64,000 bases of DNA, taken from contig BLZA01000009.1 of the NCBI GenBank assembly GCA_013423385.1, positions 124,001-188,000 of the forward strand, in the 5' to 3' direction. Under the pieces are notes generated by a model. It did no database searches, had not been told where the DNA came from, and worked only from the letters and a program-made list of their open reading frames with translations. Numbering within the stretch: position 1 is the stretch's first letter; every line of letters starts with the position of its first letter. The translations under genes and the position numbers were made by a program. Shown here piece by piece: positions 53,601 to 64,000 of this stretch. This DNA comes from Naganishia liquefaciens. Lineage: Eukaryota; Basidiomycota; Tremellomycetes; Filobasidiales; Filobasidiaceae.

Positions 53601-55641
53601 TGTTAACCCGAGATACCAACTTGATCATCATTCGTGAAGGTGCGAAGACCGTTTACGAACAGCTCAAGAACGCTTTAGAAGGCTTTTTCAACGAAGTCGT
53701 TATGACCGAGCAAGAAGCTCGCGCATCACACGACATTGAAGCGATCCCGGACGCCCCAGCAAAGATGGAGCAACTCAGGAGAATGAACACTGGAGTGACT
53801 TCGCTTGTGGGTAAGGACAATGGTATGCGAAGCGGCGGCTTCTCGCTCGTCATCGAAGGTTCCGCGCTGCGACAGGTAAGTGCGAGCCGCAGTCTGTGGG
53901 GAAGGACCCGCTCACACCGCATTTTTGACAGGCTTTTTCGGAAGAAGCCACGGAAGAGCTGTTGTTACATCTCTCCACACAATGCGCCACTGTCATTTGC
54001 TGTCGAGTTTCTCCATTACAGAAAGCTCAGATTGTTCGTTTGATCAAAGACAATCTCGGTGTCATGACCCTTGCCATTGGTGACGGCGCCAACGACGTCA
54101 GTATGATCCAGGCTGCCGACGTTGGAGTGGGTATCTCGGGTGAAGAAGGTCTTCAGGCTGTGAATTCGTCCGATTACGCCATCGCTCAATTCCGATTCCT
54201 TACCCGACTTCTCTTTGTGCACGGTCACTGGTCTTACCTTCGAAACTCGAACATGATTCTCAATTTCTTCTACAAGAACGTCATTGGTGTCGGGGTGCTC
54301 TTCTGGTTCCAGATTTACTGTGGCTGGAGCACGACATACGTTTTCGAATACACGTATCTACTTTTCTGGAACGTCTTCTGGACCTTGCTTCCGGTCATCG
54401 CCATGGGTCTTTTCGACCGAGATGTTGATGCCGAAGCTTTGATGGCCTTGCCGGAGTTATACAGGGTTGGCCGTGAAGGAAAATTATTCGGTCTGAAGCG
54501 ATTCGGCTTCTATATCTTCGAGGGAACCTACCAATCCGCAATCATCTTCTTCTTCGTCAACTACGCGTATTTCACCACTACTGCGCGAACCGATGGATTC
54601 GATGTCGGACAATACGAAATGTCCATCGCTTTAATTTTCGGTGCCGTACACGTGGCCACCGCCTTCACTGGTCTCAACACCGAGGCGTGGACAGTTTGGG
54701 TGTTTGTCGGTCTGGCAGTAGGACCCATCCTGATATGGGCCTATACTGCGATTTACTCGCTCATTCCCCCCTCGACCTTCACCACAGGATCGTACGGCAA
54801 CGACTATCTTGTCTTCCGCTCGGCCTTGTTCTGGTTCGGATTTCCATTCGTGTTCGTTTTGGCTCTCTTGCCCCGCTATCTCTATCGCACTTTCAAGCAT
54901 TCATACTTCCCTTCTGATATTGATATCGTTGCTTGGATACGGTGAGTACAGTGCACATGCCGAGATGAACTTGCTAAACTGATCGTCTCTCAGACGCAAT
55001 CGACCGCAAATCGACGTTGTCAATGATCCTATGTTGGGAGGCCGTGCAAAGGACTTTCATCAATCGCAAGCACCGCCCCAAGGTCAACCGCCGATGGGTG
55101 AACGCTTCAGTGCCGACGGCGTGCATCACGGCTTTGGTGGCAACGGGGCAGACCAGGCTATTGAAATGATTCCGCGACCATCATTTCATGACAACAGACG
55201 AGATCCACTGGGTCGCTTGCAACCTGCTTCAAAGCGCGGATCTGCTGTGGATAGTGAGTTGATTTCGGACGAGATCCGATCGACATTGCCCTGACTCGTC
55301 TCTTTCTAGTGGCAACTGGTCTGACGCGTCAGCAGAGCCGCGGTTTCGGTTTCGACATCGAGGAAGGCGGTGTTGCCATTCACCGCATGCAGTCTCGTCT
55401 TTCACAAATCACGTCGCGTAATCAGAACTTCCAAAACAGAATGGACAAGATGGACGAAAAGAGTCCAATGAAGTCCAAATTCCGCTCGCCAAGCGTATCC
55501 CTCGGACTCAACGGTCTCCGACAGCGAGCAGGAAGTGTACTCAAGCCGAAGAAGAAGGGTCTCCTGGAAGGAACAGCACAGATGGAGGGGGAGGGGGGTC
55601 CTGGACCCGATGAGCCTCCTCAAAATATATATCAGCCGTAA
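50648..55641 (+). CDS. P4-type ATPase, Dnf1/Dnf2 class phospholipid flippase
   Basis: Six exons (50648-51722, 51774-52606, 52661-53875, 53932-54941, 54994-55253, 55310-55641) encode about 1574 aa. Actuator loop DGET starts at Asp380; phosphorylation site DKTGT has Asp616; nucleotide-binding KGADNIIFERL and the hinge GDGAND (Asp1092, Asp1096) are intact. The membrane motif PISLYISIEFVRLAQS is the Dnf1/Dnf2 type, unlike Drs2 or Neo1. Ten membrane helices are expected. Such pumps move phospholipids to the cytosolic leaflet at the plasma membrane or trans-Golgi with a Cdc50/Lem3 subunit. An insert of about 150 residues rich in charged residues lies between the first helices and the actuator domain. 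Long cytosolic tails are basic. Intron 1 uses an AAG acceptor. Confidence 0.94.
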
Positions 55642-56088
55642 GATAGAGTCGTTTAACTCCAACTTGTTGTGGGCCCGATGCGTGTAGACAATGTATAGAT
55701 GGTTATTCTTGGTTTTCTCCGGTGTCTTACTCATTCCTGCAACCCGGCTCGATTGTGCCTTCTTGCTCCAGAACATGGTGTATATCAAATCCTGATGGTT
55801 CCGCGCTGACGCATCCACATGAGTGCTCACTGCTGCTGTCGGGAAGCTGTTACGCTAGCAGTGTGGGACAGGTCCAGCGCAAACCTTACAAGAATCAAAA
55901 GAAGGAATTGCATAAAAGAGAACATATCGCCATAGCGCGAACATGTGGAATATAAAGTCTTGCTACTTTCTGGGTGATATTATTGTCAAGTGTCCATTAT
56001 TCAGCCATTCCATTGTCCAATGTTGATCAAGATAGTGTTGCGGAGGATCCGTATCGACAAGACGCTTGTGAAGCCAGGTGTCAAACGT
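55642..56088. other. Convergent 3' gap
   Basis: About 0.45 kb between the stops of the flippase (+) and the fourth lectin-like gene (-). Nothing recognised. Confidence 0.5.
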
Positions 56089-57452
56089 TCAGAACCTGAA
56101 GATCTGTGTGTGGTGATAACATATTTGAGCGATCACTCTCAACTAAGTCCGCGGACCGACTCGACTTACCTGGTTCGTGTTGCCACCGACACACTGCCAG
56201 CTTTGAAGGTCGCGGATGGTGTTGTAAAATGGTCCTTGCGAAGGCTGGCTGTCATCCTTGACGTCGAGGCACTGGTTATCTCCCTCAACAGCAATATGGT
56301 TGTCTCCAGTGATCCACAATGCCTGATACGAGAGACTTGCATTAGACACCAGATCTGGATCAGCAGAGAACGCCACGTACTTGAGCGGGAAGTCCGTCAT
56401 AGCAGGTCCAAACTTTGCCTGGCGCAGCGTTGACGCCTCGGTCTGATCCAAAGTCGATGCAGTAATCGGTCTGATAGATCTTGTTTGGTGCGACTCGGAT
56501 CTTGGTTCGACCTTGGTTGTAAACAAACTGCTGCAAGTAGTAGAAGGGGGAGGTTGTGGGGAAGCAATCGGCACTTCATGTGGGTAGCCAGAGAATCAGT
56601 TGTCTGCCATGAATCGAAATCGCATGTGGGAAAAACCCACATTTTGAGAGCCGCGCCATCTGCCAGAACACCGCCAGCAACGGTCAAGCACTTGTCTTGT
56701 CCGTTCAAGTTCCACTTGATGGGAGCTCCTTGAGTAGCGGGAGGAGTGGTGGGCGGGGTTGTCTGGGTTGGAGGTGCCGAGGTGACGCCAGTGGGATCGG
56801 CAATGACCAGATCAGATACGTCCCAGGCCTGAGTACCCGATCCACTGTTGGAAGAACATGTATTGTAGATAGTTCCGTATCGACCTGACTCCAGGCATGC
56901 AGTTCCACCAGTGACAGCAATATGCTCTACGTGATGGATGTTGAGCGAGTCGAGACCCTAGAAGCAGATACGGCGAGCTTACTGTCATCGGTATAGTAGA
57001 ATCTAAGATGCAGTTCAGTCTGTCTCAGTAGATGCAGAATCGCTCATTCATCAAGGATAGCCTCACTGTTGATTCGGGTTGCCTGAGAAGCAGGACCAGA
57101 TCTTGACAGCATCGTTGGAGAAGTCGCCGTTCAGGTCCCCGGAATCGAGGCAGAAGTCGTTACTTCCAGCGGGAAGACCGACTAACTTGACTCCGTCATT
57201 GTTTCCGGCAGCGATCTCCCAACGGTTGTAGAAAGGAGGGTTGCTGCCCGCGTTGAAGTCATTGCAGTCCTTGGTGGCGACTCGAGCGCCATCGGCAAGA
57301 GATTCGACACCCAAGCAAAGCCCGTTGAAACCGATGGTAGAACCAGGAGCACGCTTCGTCAGAGTGGGTTGAGATCCGAGAGGCAGTGCAGCCGCCGAGT
57401 TGACGAGTGCGACGAGGACCGAGGTCAACGCTGTCACTGAAAGGGTGAGCAT
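56089..57452 (-). CDS. Secreted lectin-like protein, A-type plus B-type module
   Basis: Six exons (57067-57452, 56983-57002, 56641-56926, 56381-56573, 56170-56322, 56089-56103) encode about 350 aa. Signal peptide MLTLSVTALTSVLVALVN is followed by a Kex2-like Lys-Arg. Module A: CLGVESLADGARVATKDC, DFCLDSGD, KIWSCFSGNPNQ, FYYTDD, HIAVTGGTACLESG, TQAWDV. A Thr/Pro linker leads to module B (IKWNLNGQDKCLTV, YCIDFGSD, LWITGDNHIAVEG, QSWQC), ending IFRF. Exon 2 is a 20-nt micro-exon equivalent to the 14-nt exon of the 41-kb paralogue. Module B's core is split by an intron at 56323-56380 that the paralogues lack, yet its total length (346 nt) equals theirs. Exon 4 is entered by an AAG acceptor. Confidence 0.8.
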
Positions 57453-58879
57453 GGCGACGTTGGTTTGGCTTTGATGGTACTGGATAGCGATGGTGAGTTG
57501 CGAATGGACTGGAAAAAGATCAAGCCAGGAGGGTCGGTTTTCCGCCTTGTTATATATCTATTTTCGTACACGGTGTTTCACGCACATCTGGTGGTAGTCT
57601 GCGGACCGTTCCCCGCTAGAAGCTCCGTTAGGCCTCTGGGCGCTGCCTTTCAGAAAGGGTGCGTCGATGAGAAAAGGAAAGCCAATGATTACAGAAATTA
57701 CAAACAACAAAAACGATAACAACATCACATGATCCCTCGAAGGCAAAGCCGAGCTGCAGAGGGAGCTAGATGAGGACGGTTCGCTTGATATCCTGAGGCT
57801 GCTATACATGACAGAGGATGAACCGGAGCATCGCAACAAACATACAGCCGCGGCCCTGAAGTGGTTGCCCACAATCACTCCACCAACATTCTTGCAAAGC
57901 AGCAACGCATTCGGCAGGTACATGAAAGTCTGAAGTTCTAGTTGCGGAAAGCTGTGCCCTTGTCTGAGCTATACTTTTCTGCGGAACAACTTTGAGATCA
58001 CGTTGCTGTGTATGGAAGCACACATCGGCGCCCCGCACTGGATGGACTGGACCGAAAGGAGGAAGGGGATGACGACGCCAGGAACGGAGGAGACCGCGAG
58101 CGGCAAGGATTGTCGCGTCGCGCATAGAAGGTTCACGGAGATTGAGCGCTGAGGGTCTCTTGGTGGAACAAGGCGGCGAGCATCGAGAACTAACATCCCT
58201 TTGCAGCATGACCCTAAACAGGACCGACAGCGAATGCAAATGAATAGCAGAATAGATACTGCATGTGATGGTGGTTGTTCTCGCTCCCAATGAAAGTATA
58301 CCCTCCTGTTGGGGCTTCAAAGGTCTCGGGCCGGAACATAGCGCCCGGAGCGGAAAGAACCTTGAAAACAAGCCTTCCCGAACGGCAAGTCAAAGCTGCT
58401 GTCCAAGCCAACGCAGCTGTCGAAACCATCCTTGACATCTGCTCAGTCCCACTATTGGTACTTTGAACCATGTTTCAGACAAGCTCTTCGTCAGACAGCC
58501 AGAGATTTTGGGACAAAGGTTCGTTAAGGCACTACAAAGATCGTGACTGTACCACGACCTTCGTCTAGTCTGCTTTGCTGTTCACTTGGTCGAGATCTTG
58601 GAATGAGAAACTCAACATGCATGCATACGCTGAATTCGCTATCACCTCGTGCGGATATGCTTCATAAGATTTGCGGATATGCTTCTTGGAATTGATGAAA
58701 AGAGTACCTGGAGAGGAGGCTCCGAAAGAAACAGCCAGATTCGCGCTCGCTTGCACCCAGTATGCATTGACAACCACTATAGAGAAACGACAAGTCCATA
58801 TTTACAATCGTGCCACAGAAAGAAGACATCCCGCATGAGAAGGGCTCTTCTCTCTTCTCCTGTAACAGGACGTTCCCGC
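57453..58879. other. Intergenic, no supported gene
   Basis: About 1.4 kb between the fourth lectin-like gene and the CFEM gene. A long minus-strand frame (57802-58371) is open but begins without ATG and lacks a family signature. Confidence 0.45.
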
Positions 58880-60131
58880 TTAAGCGATAACCATCATACC
58901 AGCCATGACAGCGGCACCGACCAGACCGGCGATCTTCAATCCGGAAATGTCGAACGATCCCAAGGCACCGCTGGCGGGAGTCGAAGTGGCCGATGCAGCC
59001 GCACTGGAAGCCCGGGAAGCGACGGACGATTGGGCGCTAGCTACGGCACTATTTCGGGAGAAGGAAGTGGAGCAATGATGAGCTTTCGATTCGACACGCT
59101 TGAGGGTTGACACATACCTGGATGCGGATGCGATGGCCGAGCTGGCAGCACTAAGTAAGATATGTCAAGCCCGGAGATGAGAGCCAGGCATTATCCGAAA
59201 ACGTGAATGACTTACGTCGAAGCCGAAGCTCGGGCGGAAGAAACGGCGCTGCTCACACTTGCTTGACTATTGAAAGAAAGCAGTTCAACTTTCGAGTCCA
59301 CTCTTGCATCTGGATCGACACTTACGCCGAAGAAGCGGATGCGACGGCGGAGGAGATAGCAGCAGAGCTCTCAGTGGCCTGAAGGATGGAGTAATCAGAC
59401 CATGCTTTCGGCTTGAAAGGCGAGTCGAGAACTTACGAGGGCACTGGTGAGGGACGCGATATCAGTGGACGATTCCGAAGCGGCGGAGGCGATGCTCGAG
59501 GCAATAGCGGAGGTGACACCGCTGGTGGCAGCGCCTACAAAAGAGGATCTGGGGATCAGCAAGGCAGAAATGGAGAATAGGGGATCCCGATTCGCGGCAG
59601 ACTTACTGGAACCACAGAGGGCGGCCTGGAGGCTCAAGGCGGCCTGTTGATCAGACGCAGTGCAGCTAGATGCGAGACAGGATTGCTGAAGGGAATTAAT
59701 CAGTATTTTGCTTTCGATGCAATGTAGCAGTAGACTTACAGCGGCTGAAGAAGTGAAGAAAGACCAGAGGTCGAGAATGAGTTTTACTGTTCCCCTTTCC
59801 CTGTCCTGAGAGTTAATGGAACGTACCAGCTGGAAAGATGAGGAGCATCAGTTCCAGGATCACTCCACCAAAAGCCGAAACTTACAGAGGAAAGCAGCGT
59901 TGGTGCAAACACAATTGACGTCTGAATCGCACAAACGCCAACGCTTCAGTCTTTTGTCGTTACCACAAAATTGGCTATTCAAGACTGACCGGTGATACCA
60001 CTGCAACCAGCGCTGGAAGCAGCCTGAGTGGTGCAGGTCAAGACACAAGCCGGGATGTCGGAGAGACTCTGGGCCGAGGTCATGCCAGCGAAAGAAGCGG
60101 CCAAAGCAGCGAGAACGACGGTAGTCTTCAT
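58880..60131 (-). CDS. CFEM-domain GPI-anchored cell-surface protein
   Basis: Ten exons (59990-60131, 59886-59921, 59827-59829, 59740-59744, 59607-59685, 59437-59534, 59326-59378, 59216-59266, 59118-59150, 58880-59048) give 222 aa. Signal peptide MKTTVVLAALAASFAGMTSA is followed by a CFEM domain with all eight cysteines: IPACVLTC, AGC, NCVC, SC, SSC and LC. An Asp two residues before the fourth Cys (TDVNC) could be the heme-iron ligand known in Candida CFEM proteins. A Ser/Ala-rich stalk and a hydrophobic C-terminus (AGLVGAAVMAGMMVIA) indicate a GPI anchor. The family handles heme acquisition or wall interactions. Two micro-exons of 3 and 5 nt are proposed; they give normal introns and normal CFEM spacing. 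Confidence 0.85.
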
Positions 60132-61865
60132 TTTTGCGATGAATGCGAAGTGTTGTGTTCAGGTGGTAAAGGCAAAGGGTGGAAAACGCGAGCGGGAACG
60201 AGGTGTGTGGCAGAGAGGCGACTATGGCTGCGAATGGGCGTCTGGCTCTTAAATACCAAGTGCTCCTCTCACTCGGAACCAAAGCGATCCAATCACGCCG
60301 CACGACAGCAAAGCACAATAGCGGACTCCTCTCTCTCCAAGTACATGTTTCCCAATCCAGCAATCACTAATAGCCGGCGGTCCTCCACAGCTACCGTCAC
60401 TGTACAAGCTTCCCCAGATTCGCCCAAACGCTAGAACGCCAGTGTGCCTGGGGAAGATATGCCGATCACCGGACCTTGTTCGCGTGTTGCCTAAACGTGT
60501 CAACTTGAAGCTATCAGAAGGCAGATGAGGAGAGGAAAGAGTTGAGCTGGATGGAGCTGTGGAAGTTTGAGCTGAAGCACCTGCTGAAGCTCGTCAGCAA
60601 GGTGCTCATGGCGCTTCACCAGCTGCCTCATTGTTGGCCGGTATCTTTGGTCCCGCATGGGGGTACTTGATTGATTCTTATCAGCTTTTCTATCTACCTC
60701 GCTTCCGTTGCTCGCTCCAAGTTCTTTACGCTCAGACAGAGCTAGTTGCTCGAACAGTTTGATTCTTCGCCGACAGCACGCTTGCCGCTTGCTGTCAACT
60801 TTGCTGTCCGACTCTCGACCAAGCTCCCACACTTAGACAGGCGACCGGAGACACAACGCAGCGAACGCATGATACCCAGTCTGTTACTGCTTGCTAAACA
60901 GCCGTGACCGTTCCGCGCAGACCGACGTGCAGCATGGAAATATCAACTCATGGTACCACACATCACTCGACTGGGGTCGCTCGAGTAGCTATGAATGGTT
61001 GCTGCGGAAATGAAGACAACTGGAACAAAGAAATAGCTAAAGAAATCACCCCCAATCTGCCAACCAGCACAACCAGCAGCTTTCAGACGTGCTTTGCGCT
61101 TTCCGCTCGTCGAAAGCCTACTCAGTTGCCCAATTGTTACCGGCCTCGTCGCCACTGAGCAGTAGTCAGCTGATGATTCCTCGTACCCGCTTTTTCAAAG
61201 AATGTACACAGCCATGTACACTACAGGTACACTAGCTGGTACAAGTACACTCGAGGGATTCACTTTCGCGTCCTATTTTGGTATTCCGACAATTAAATAA
61301 ATTACGTTGATCCCGGTCAACCTTTGCTCGTGCTGTAGCAGCTGCTGCAGATTCTGCTTCATGGCGCATGCTTGACCGGCTATGTCGGAAGAGAGGGACT
61401 GCCGCTGCGCTTCGGGTCGAGCATATTGTCAAAGGGTCATGTCGTTGAGGGGGGAATGAGCGATGTAGCGATGTCTTTGTCATGACCCTGCCCCGTCGAT
61501 GCCAAATTCCCGCGCAAATGAATCAGGGTCGAGTGATTGGATGAGGGGAGTGAAGCCGAGTCGTGCTGAGACGGAGTATGATCGCTGGGGTGACGTGCTT
61601 GTTGGTGCGCAGCCATAGTGAATGGCCTTCGGCAAATAGGCTCGACCATGAAGTCGCGCGCCGCAAGCCAAGCTTCGAAATGAAGGTATTGCCCGTGACC
61701 TTGTTTGGCTTAATTGGCTTCCCCCTCTCGATACGAGAATCATGACAGTTTGCATAGGTGCCTTCTATTATTGCTCCCTTCAGACCATCACTCTATGTAG
61801 TCTATCCGGAAATTATGGCTTTGTTCATGCGGGATGGCATCTCCCGAGGCTACTTCGATTAAGTC
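60132..61865. other. Intergenic, upstream region of CFEM gene and 3' region of phosphatase
   Basis: About 1.7 kb without a supported gene. It contains five GTACA motifs at near-helical spacing (61204-61249). An 87-codon ATG ORF on the minus strand (61480-61743) with presequence-like basic residues sits just downstream of the phosphatase; I could not recognise it. Confidence 0.45.
61204..61249. repeat. Cluster of five GTACA motifs
   Basis: GTACA occurs at 61204, 61216, 61227, 61239 and 61245, the first four at 12, 11 and 12 bp spacing, close to one DNA turn. Two are palindromic TGTACA. This could be a protein-binding array; no factor can be named. Confidence 0.5.
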
Positions 61866-62886
61866 TCAAGCAGCAAGATCTTTGCTCACCACCGTATGTG
61901 CGCCTTCCGCCAAATGAGCATGATCGTTGAATTTCTCGACAACCCCGCGCCCATCCGACTCCACTTTGACGACCGAGACCGAGGTGTTGGCGGAATGCCG
62001 GAAAGGATGTTCGCTAAGAGCTTGATCGACCATAGAATAGCCCAGGCCACCATGTTGCGCATCGGCGACAAGTTGGCGGAAGAGTGTCTATCGATGACGC
62101 GTGGTTGGTCACGAGTCGAATAGCGATTTCCAGAGAGCACGTACCAATATATACGCCCCATGGCTTGTCACCAATATCGTCCGATCCACTGGATCACTCG
62201 CCAGCGGTAATATTGTGTCGTTCCACCATGCAAGGCACCGTTTCACAAAACTGACAACGGATTTCTTCAGCTTTTGTGCGATAGTTTCTCGCGACATTGA
62301 CTCACTGTGGCGATGATTCGACACTCGGGGGAAGAGGTCGGGGAAAGGGACCAGTCTTGCCTGACAGCTCGCCCATATCCTGACATCGCAAAGCAATGTC
62401 AGCCTTCAAGTTTTCTCAAACACAGCTTCTGACAATGCTAACCCTTTCGCGCAGTTCCTCCTGTTGCTGCATTACGACCTCATTTCCTTGCCGTACCAAG
62501 ATGGCGAGAGCTGTCTTCAAGGCCGTTAGCTTCCTGCTCGCAATACATGGACCCGCTCGGCCTTGGGAGAAGCGAGGACACTCACATCGCTGGCACGATC
62601 GCTATCCGAGCTGTAAGCCGCGTCGAAGCGAATCCCTTCTTCGTCTATCAGCCGCTGTGCCACAGTCTGGGCTTGTGCGAGACCGGTTGCGTTTAGTGGT
62701 GTATTCAGATGGCCCTGATTGCAAAAGATTTGTCATTAGTGGCATTTGAAACCGGCAGGAGATAGCCTACCTGAACAACGCCGTACAGATTACTGGTGCA
62801 GGAGAACCTTAGTGAGGTGAACTCTATATCAGAAGCCTGACTCACTGATCTGTCTGTCCATGACGCACAACATAAACTGTCAACAT
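61866..62886 (-). CDS. Histidine phosphatase (phosphoglycerate mutase-like)
   Basis: Seven exons (62846-62886, 62771-62792, 62586-62714, 62443-62514, 62306-62379, 62145-62250, 61866-62087) encode about 221 aa. The N-terminus MLTVYVVRHGQTDH carries the RHG catalytic motif, followed by VVQGHLNTPLNATGLAQA, SSDSDRASDTALAIL, LRERDMGELSGK and WWNDTI. The second catalytic His is in TILVTSHGAY. The C-terminus has NTSVSVVKVESDGRG. This is the branch-1 histidine phosphatase fold; the sequence resembles fungal phosphatases of the PGM family (Gpm/Det1/fructose-bisphosphatase-like) rather than glycolytic mutase. Substrate unknown. Exon 2 is only 22 nt; intron 3 ends in AAG, required to read SDTALAIL. Confidence 0.85.
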
Positions 62887-64000
62887 TTTATACGCCCGAT
62901 CTACGCCAACGGGTTTCCCTATGACTCGATTTTTGTAGAGTCTCGCGTTGCTTCTGTCGAAAGAGGGCTCCGAAGATCTTCCTTGTAGAATAAAAAAGGT
63001 ACTAAGCTGCGGAAGAGGTGGCCGAGAACGTCTTGGGTTTCAACGCACGATCTCCAGTTGAAGCAGCCTCAACATTTCTGGCGATCAGGCCGATTGAGTG
63101 CGATCGCTTCGGGCGTGACGTCAGCACTCACGCGACCGCGCAGCGAAGTGGATAGGGGGAACAGCTGGGGGAACTGAAAAGATGACTGAAGCCACTTTCG
63201 AGCCATCTCTATCTCACAGCCACGGTTGGCCTACTTGGCATAGAAGCAACTAAGATGGAAAACAGGCAGGAAATAGTCACGATCTTCAGTACTTGGCCGG
63301 TGTGTAGCCGGTCGCGCCTACAATATCAGATGATACACTGCCGAAGATCGAATTCTCGTTTCAGCGAGCAAGGGAAATATGTCCGTCCGAAATCTACCCA
63401 AACAGCCTTCTTTCCACGAGGCTTCCACTTGAGTTCACGCTTTCGAATTTCCCTTCCATCGCAATGCAAAGGATTCGCTCCTCGCTTCAGATGACCGTGA
63501 TCGATACACCTCTCAAGCGTTCCATTCCCCCTTGGCGGGATCGCCGACAGCAAGTATGTGCAGTTCAAGAGCGGCAAATCAGAAAATGCGTTTCAAATTC
63601 ACCTAGAGCAGGCCCGCTCAAGCGGCTTTCCCGAATGATACACTGTCAGCTTGCTTATCGATGTGAAGTTTTGTCGCTACCAAATGGTCAAGTCGGCCAT
63701 GTCGTGTGATGTAAACAGCCAACATCTCCGTCGATGTTCCAGTACACGTGAAGCGCTGTTCTGTGGCAGAAAGCGGTCGGAAGCTGGACTGAAGTTTCTG
63801 GCATTCTGTTACGGACCACGAGGAACTGAACATTTCGATAGGGCGGCAATACTGAGATACTACAACGAAAGCGAGCGAAAAGTGAGGTACATGGAGCCGC
63901 AAGATCTAGACAGCGCAGTTGATAGCGCAACTACGGGAGGTTTCAGGAGCTCAGTAAGGTAGCTCGTGATTCAGAACACGTCAGATCCATCACGTGACCT
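62887..64000. other. Right-edge region, no gene recognised
   Basis: About 1.1 kb upstream of the phosphatase to the window end. No supported ORF. A palindromic E-box, TCACGTGA, lies at 63990-63997, the site type bound by fungal bHLH factors such as Cbf1 or Pho4. Confidence 0.4.

Noticed and set aside
57802-58371. Long minus-strand frame with a CVAALQEC motif resembling twin-Cys mitochondrial proteins
   Set aside because: The Cys spacing is not CX9C, the frame opens with TTG rather than ATG, and no splice model gave a CHCH domain.
61480-61743. 87-codon ORF with a basic, presequence-like N-terminus downstream of the phosphatase
   Set aside because: No recognisable family, close to the phosphatase 3' end, and length within chance expectation.

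Overview
The window is nuclear DNA from a filamentous or yeast-like fungus, almost certainly a basidiomycete. Pointers: about 100 short spliceosomal introns (mostly 50-70 nt), near-even GC, a White-collar-1-type photoreceptor that ends without a GATA zinc finger (the usual basidiomycete form), a Cas1-family O-acetyltransferase, a CFEM/GPI cell-surface protein, and AAA peroxin, autophagy and ESCRT genes of fungal type. A Tremellomycete-like or related basidiomycete is my inference. I saw no transposon, LTR element, CRISPR array or rRNA.

Layout. 1-1915 (-): 5' part of a long intronless Ser/Thr-rich gene running off the left edge. 3123-3204 (+): serine tRNA. 4504-6439 (-): TTI2, divergent from PEX6 (6652-11545, +). 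12586-14011 (+): secreted beta-trefoil lectin-like gene. 15848-17224 (-): TSC13, divergent from an OTU protease (18116-19712, +). 20978-24012 (+): CAS1-like. 24276-26226 (-): CHM7. 26590-28250 (-): Mtf2-like mitochondrial protein. 28850-31473 (-): 13-exon membrane protein of unknown function. 33304-35980 (+): ATG7. 36777-38811, 40874-42133 and 56089-57452 (all -): three more secreted lectin-like genes. 46022-49541 (+): white collar 1. 50648-55641 (+): Dnf-type P4-ATPase. 58880-60131 (-): CFEM protein. 61866-62886 (-): phosphoglycerate-mutase-like phosphatase.

Themes. Most loci are unlinked housekeeping genes: peroxisome import (PEX6), autophagy (ATG7), nuclear-envelope ESCRT (CHM7), fatty-acid elongation (TSC13), PIKK assembly (TTI2) and lipid flipping (P4-ATPase). 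Interleaved is a surface/secretome layer of four paralogous lectin-like proteins, a CFEM protein and CAS1. The most unusual signals are in gene structure. The CFEM gene is best explained by a 3-nt and a 5-nt micro-exon. The lectin genes look built from duplicable phase-0 exon pairs, with a last mini-exon that is a truncated linker exon. GC-AG introns and AAG acceptors recur. All exon models were derived by hand from splice consensus, reading phase and remembered family motifs, and need transcript support.
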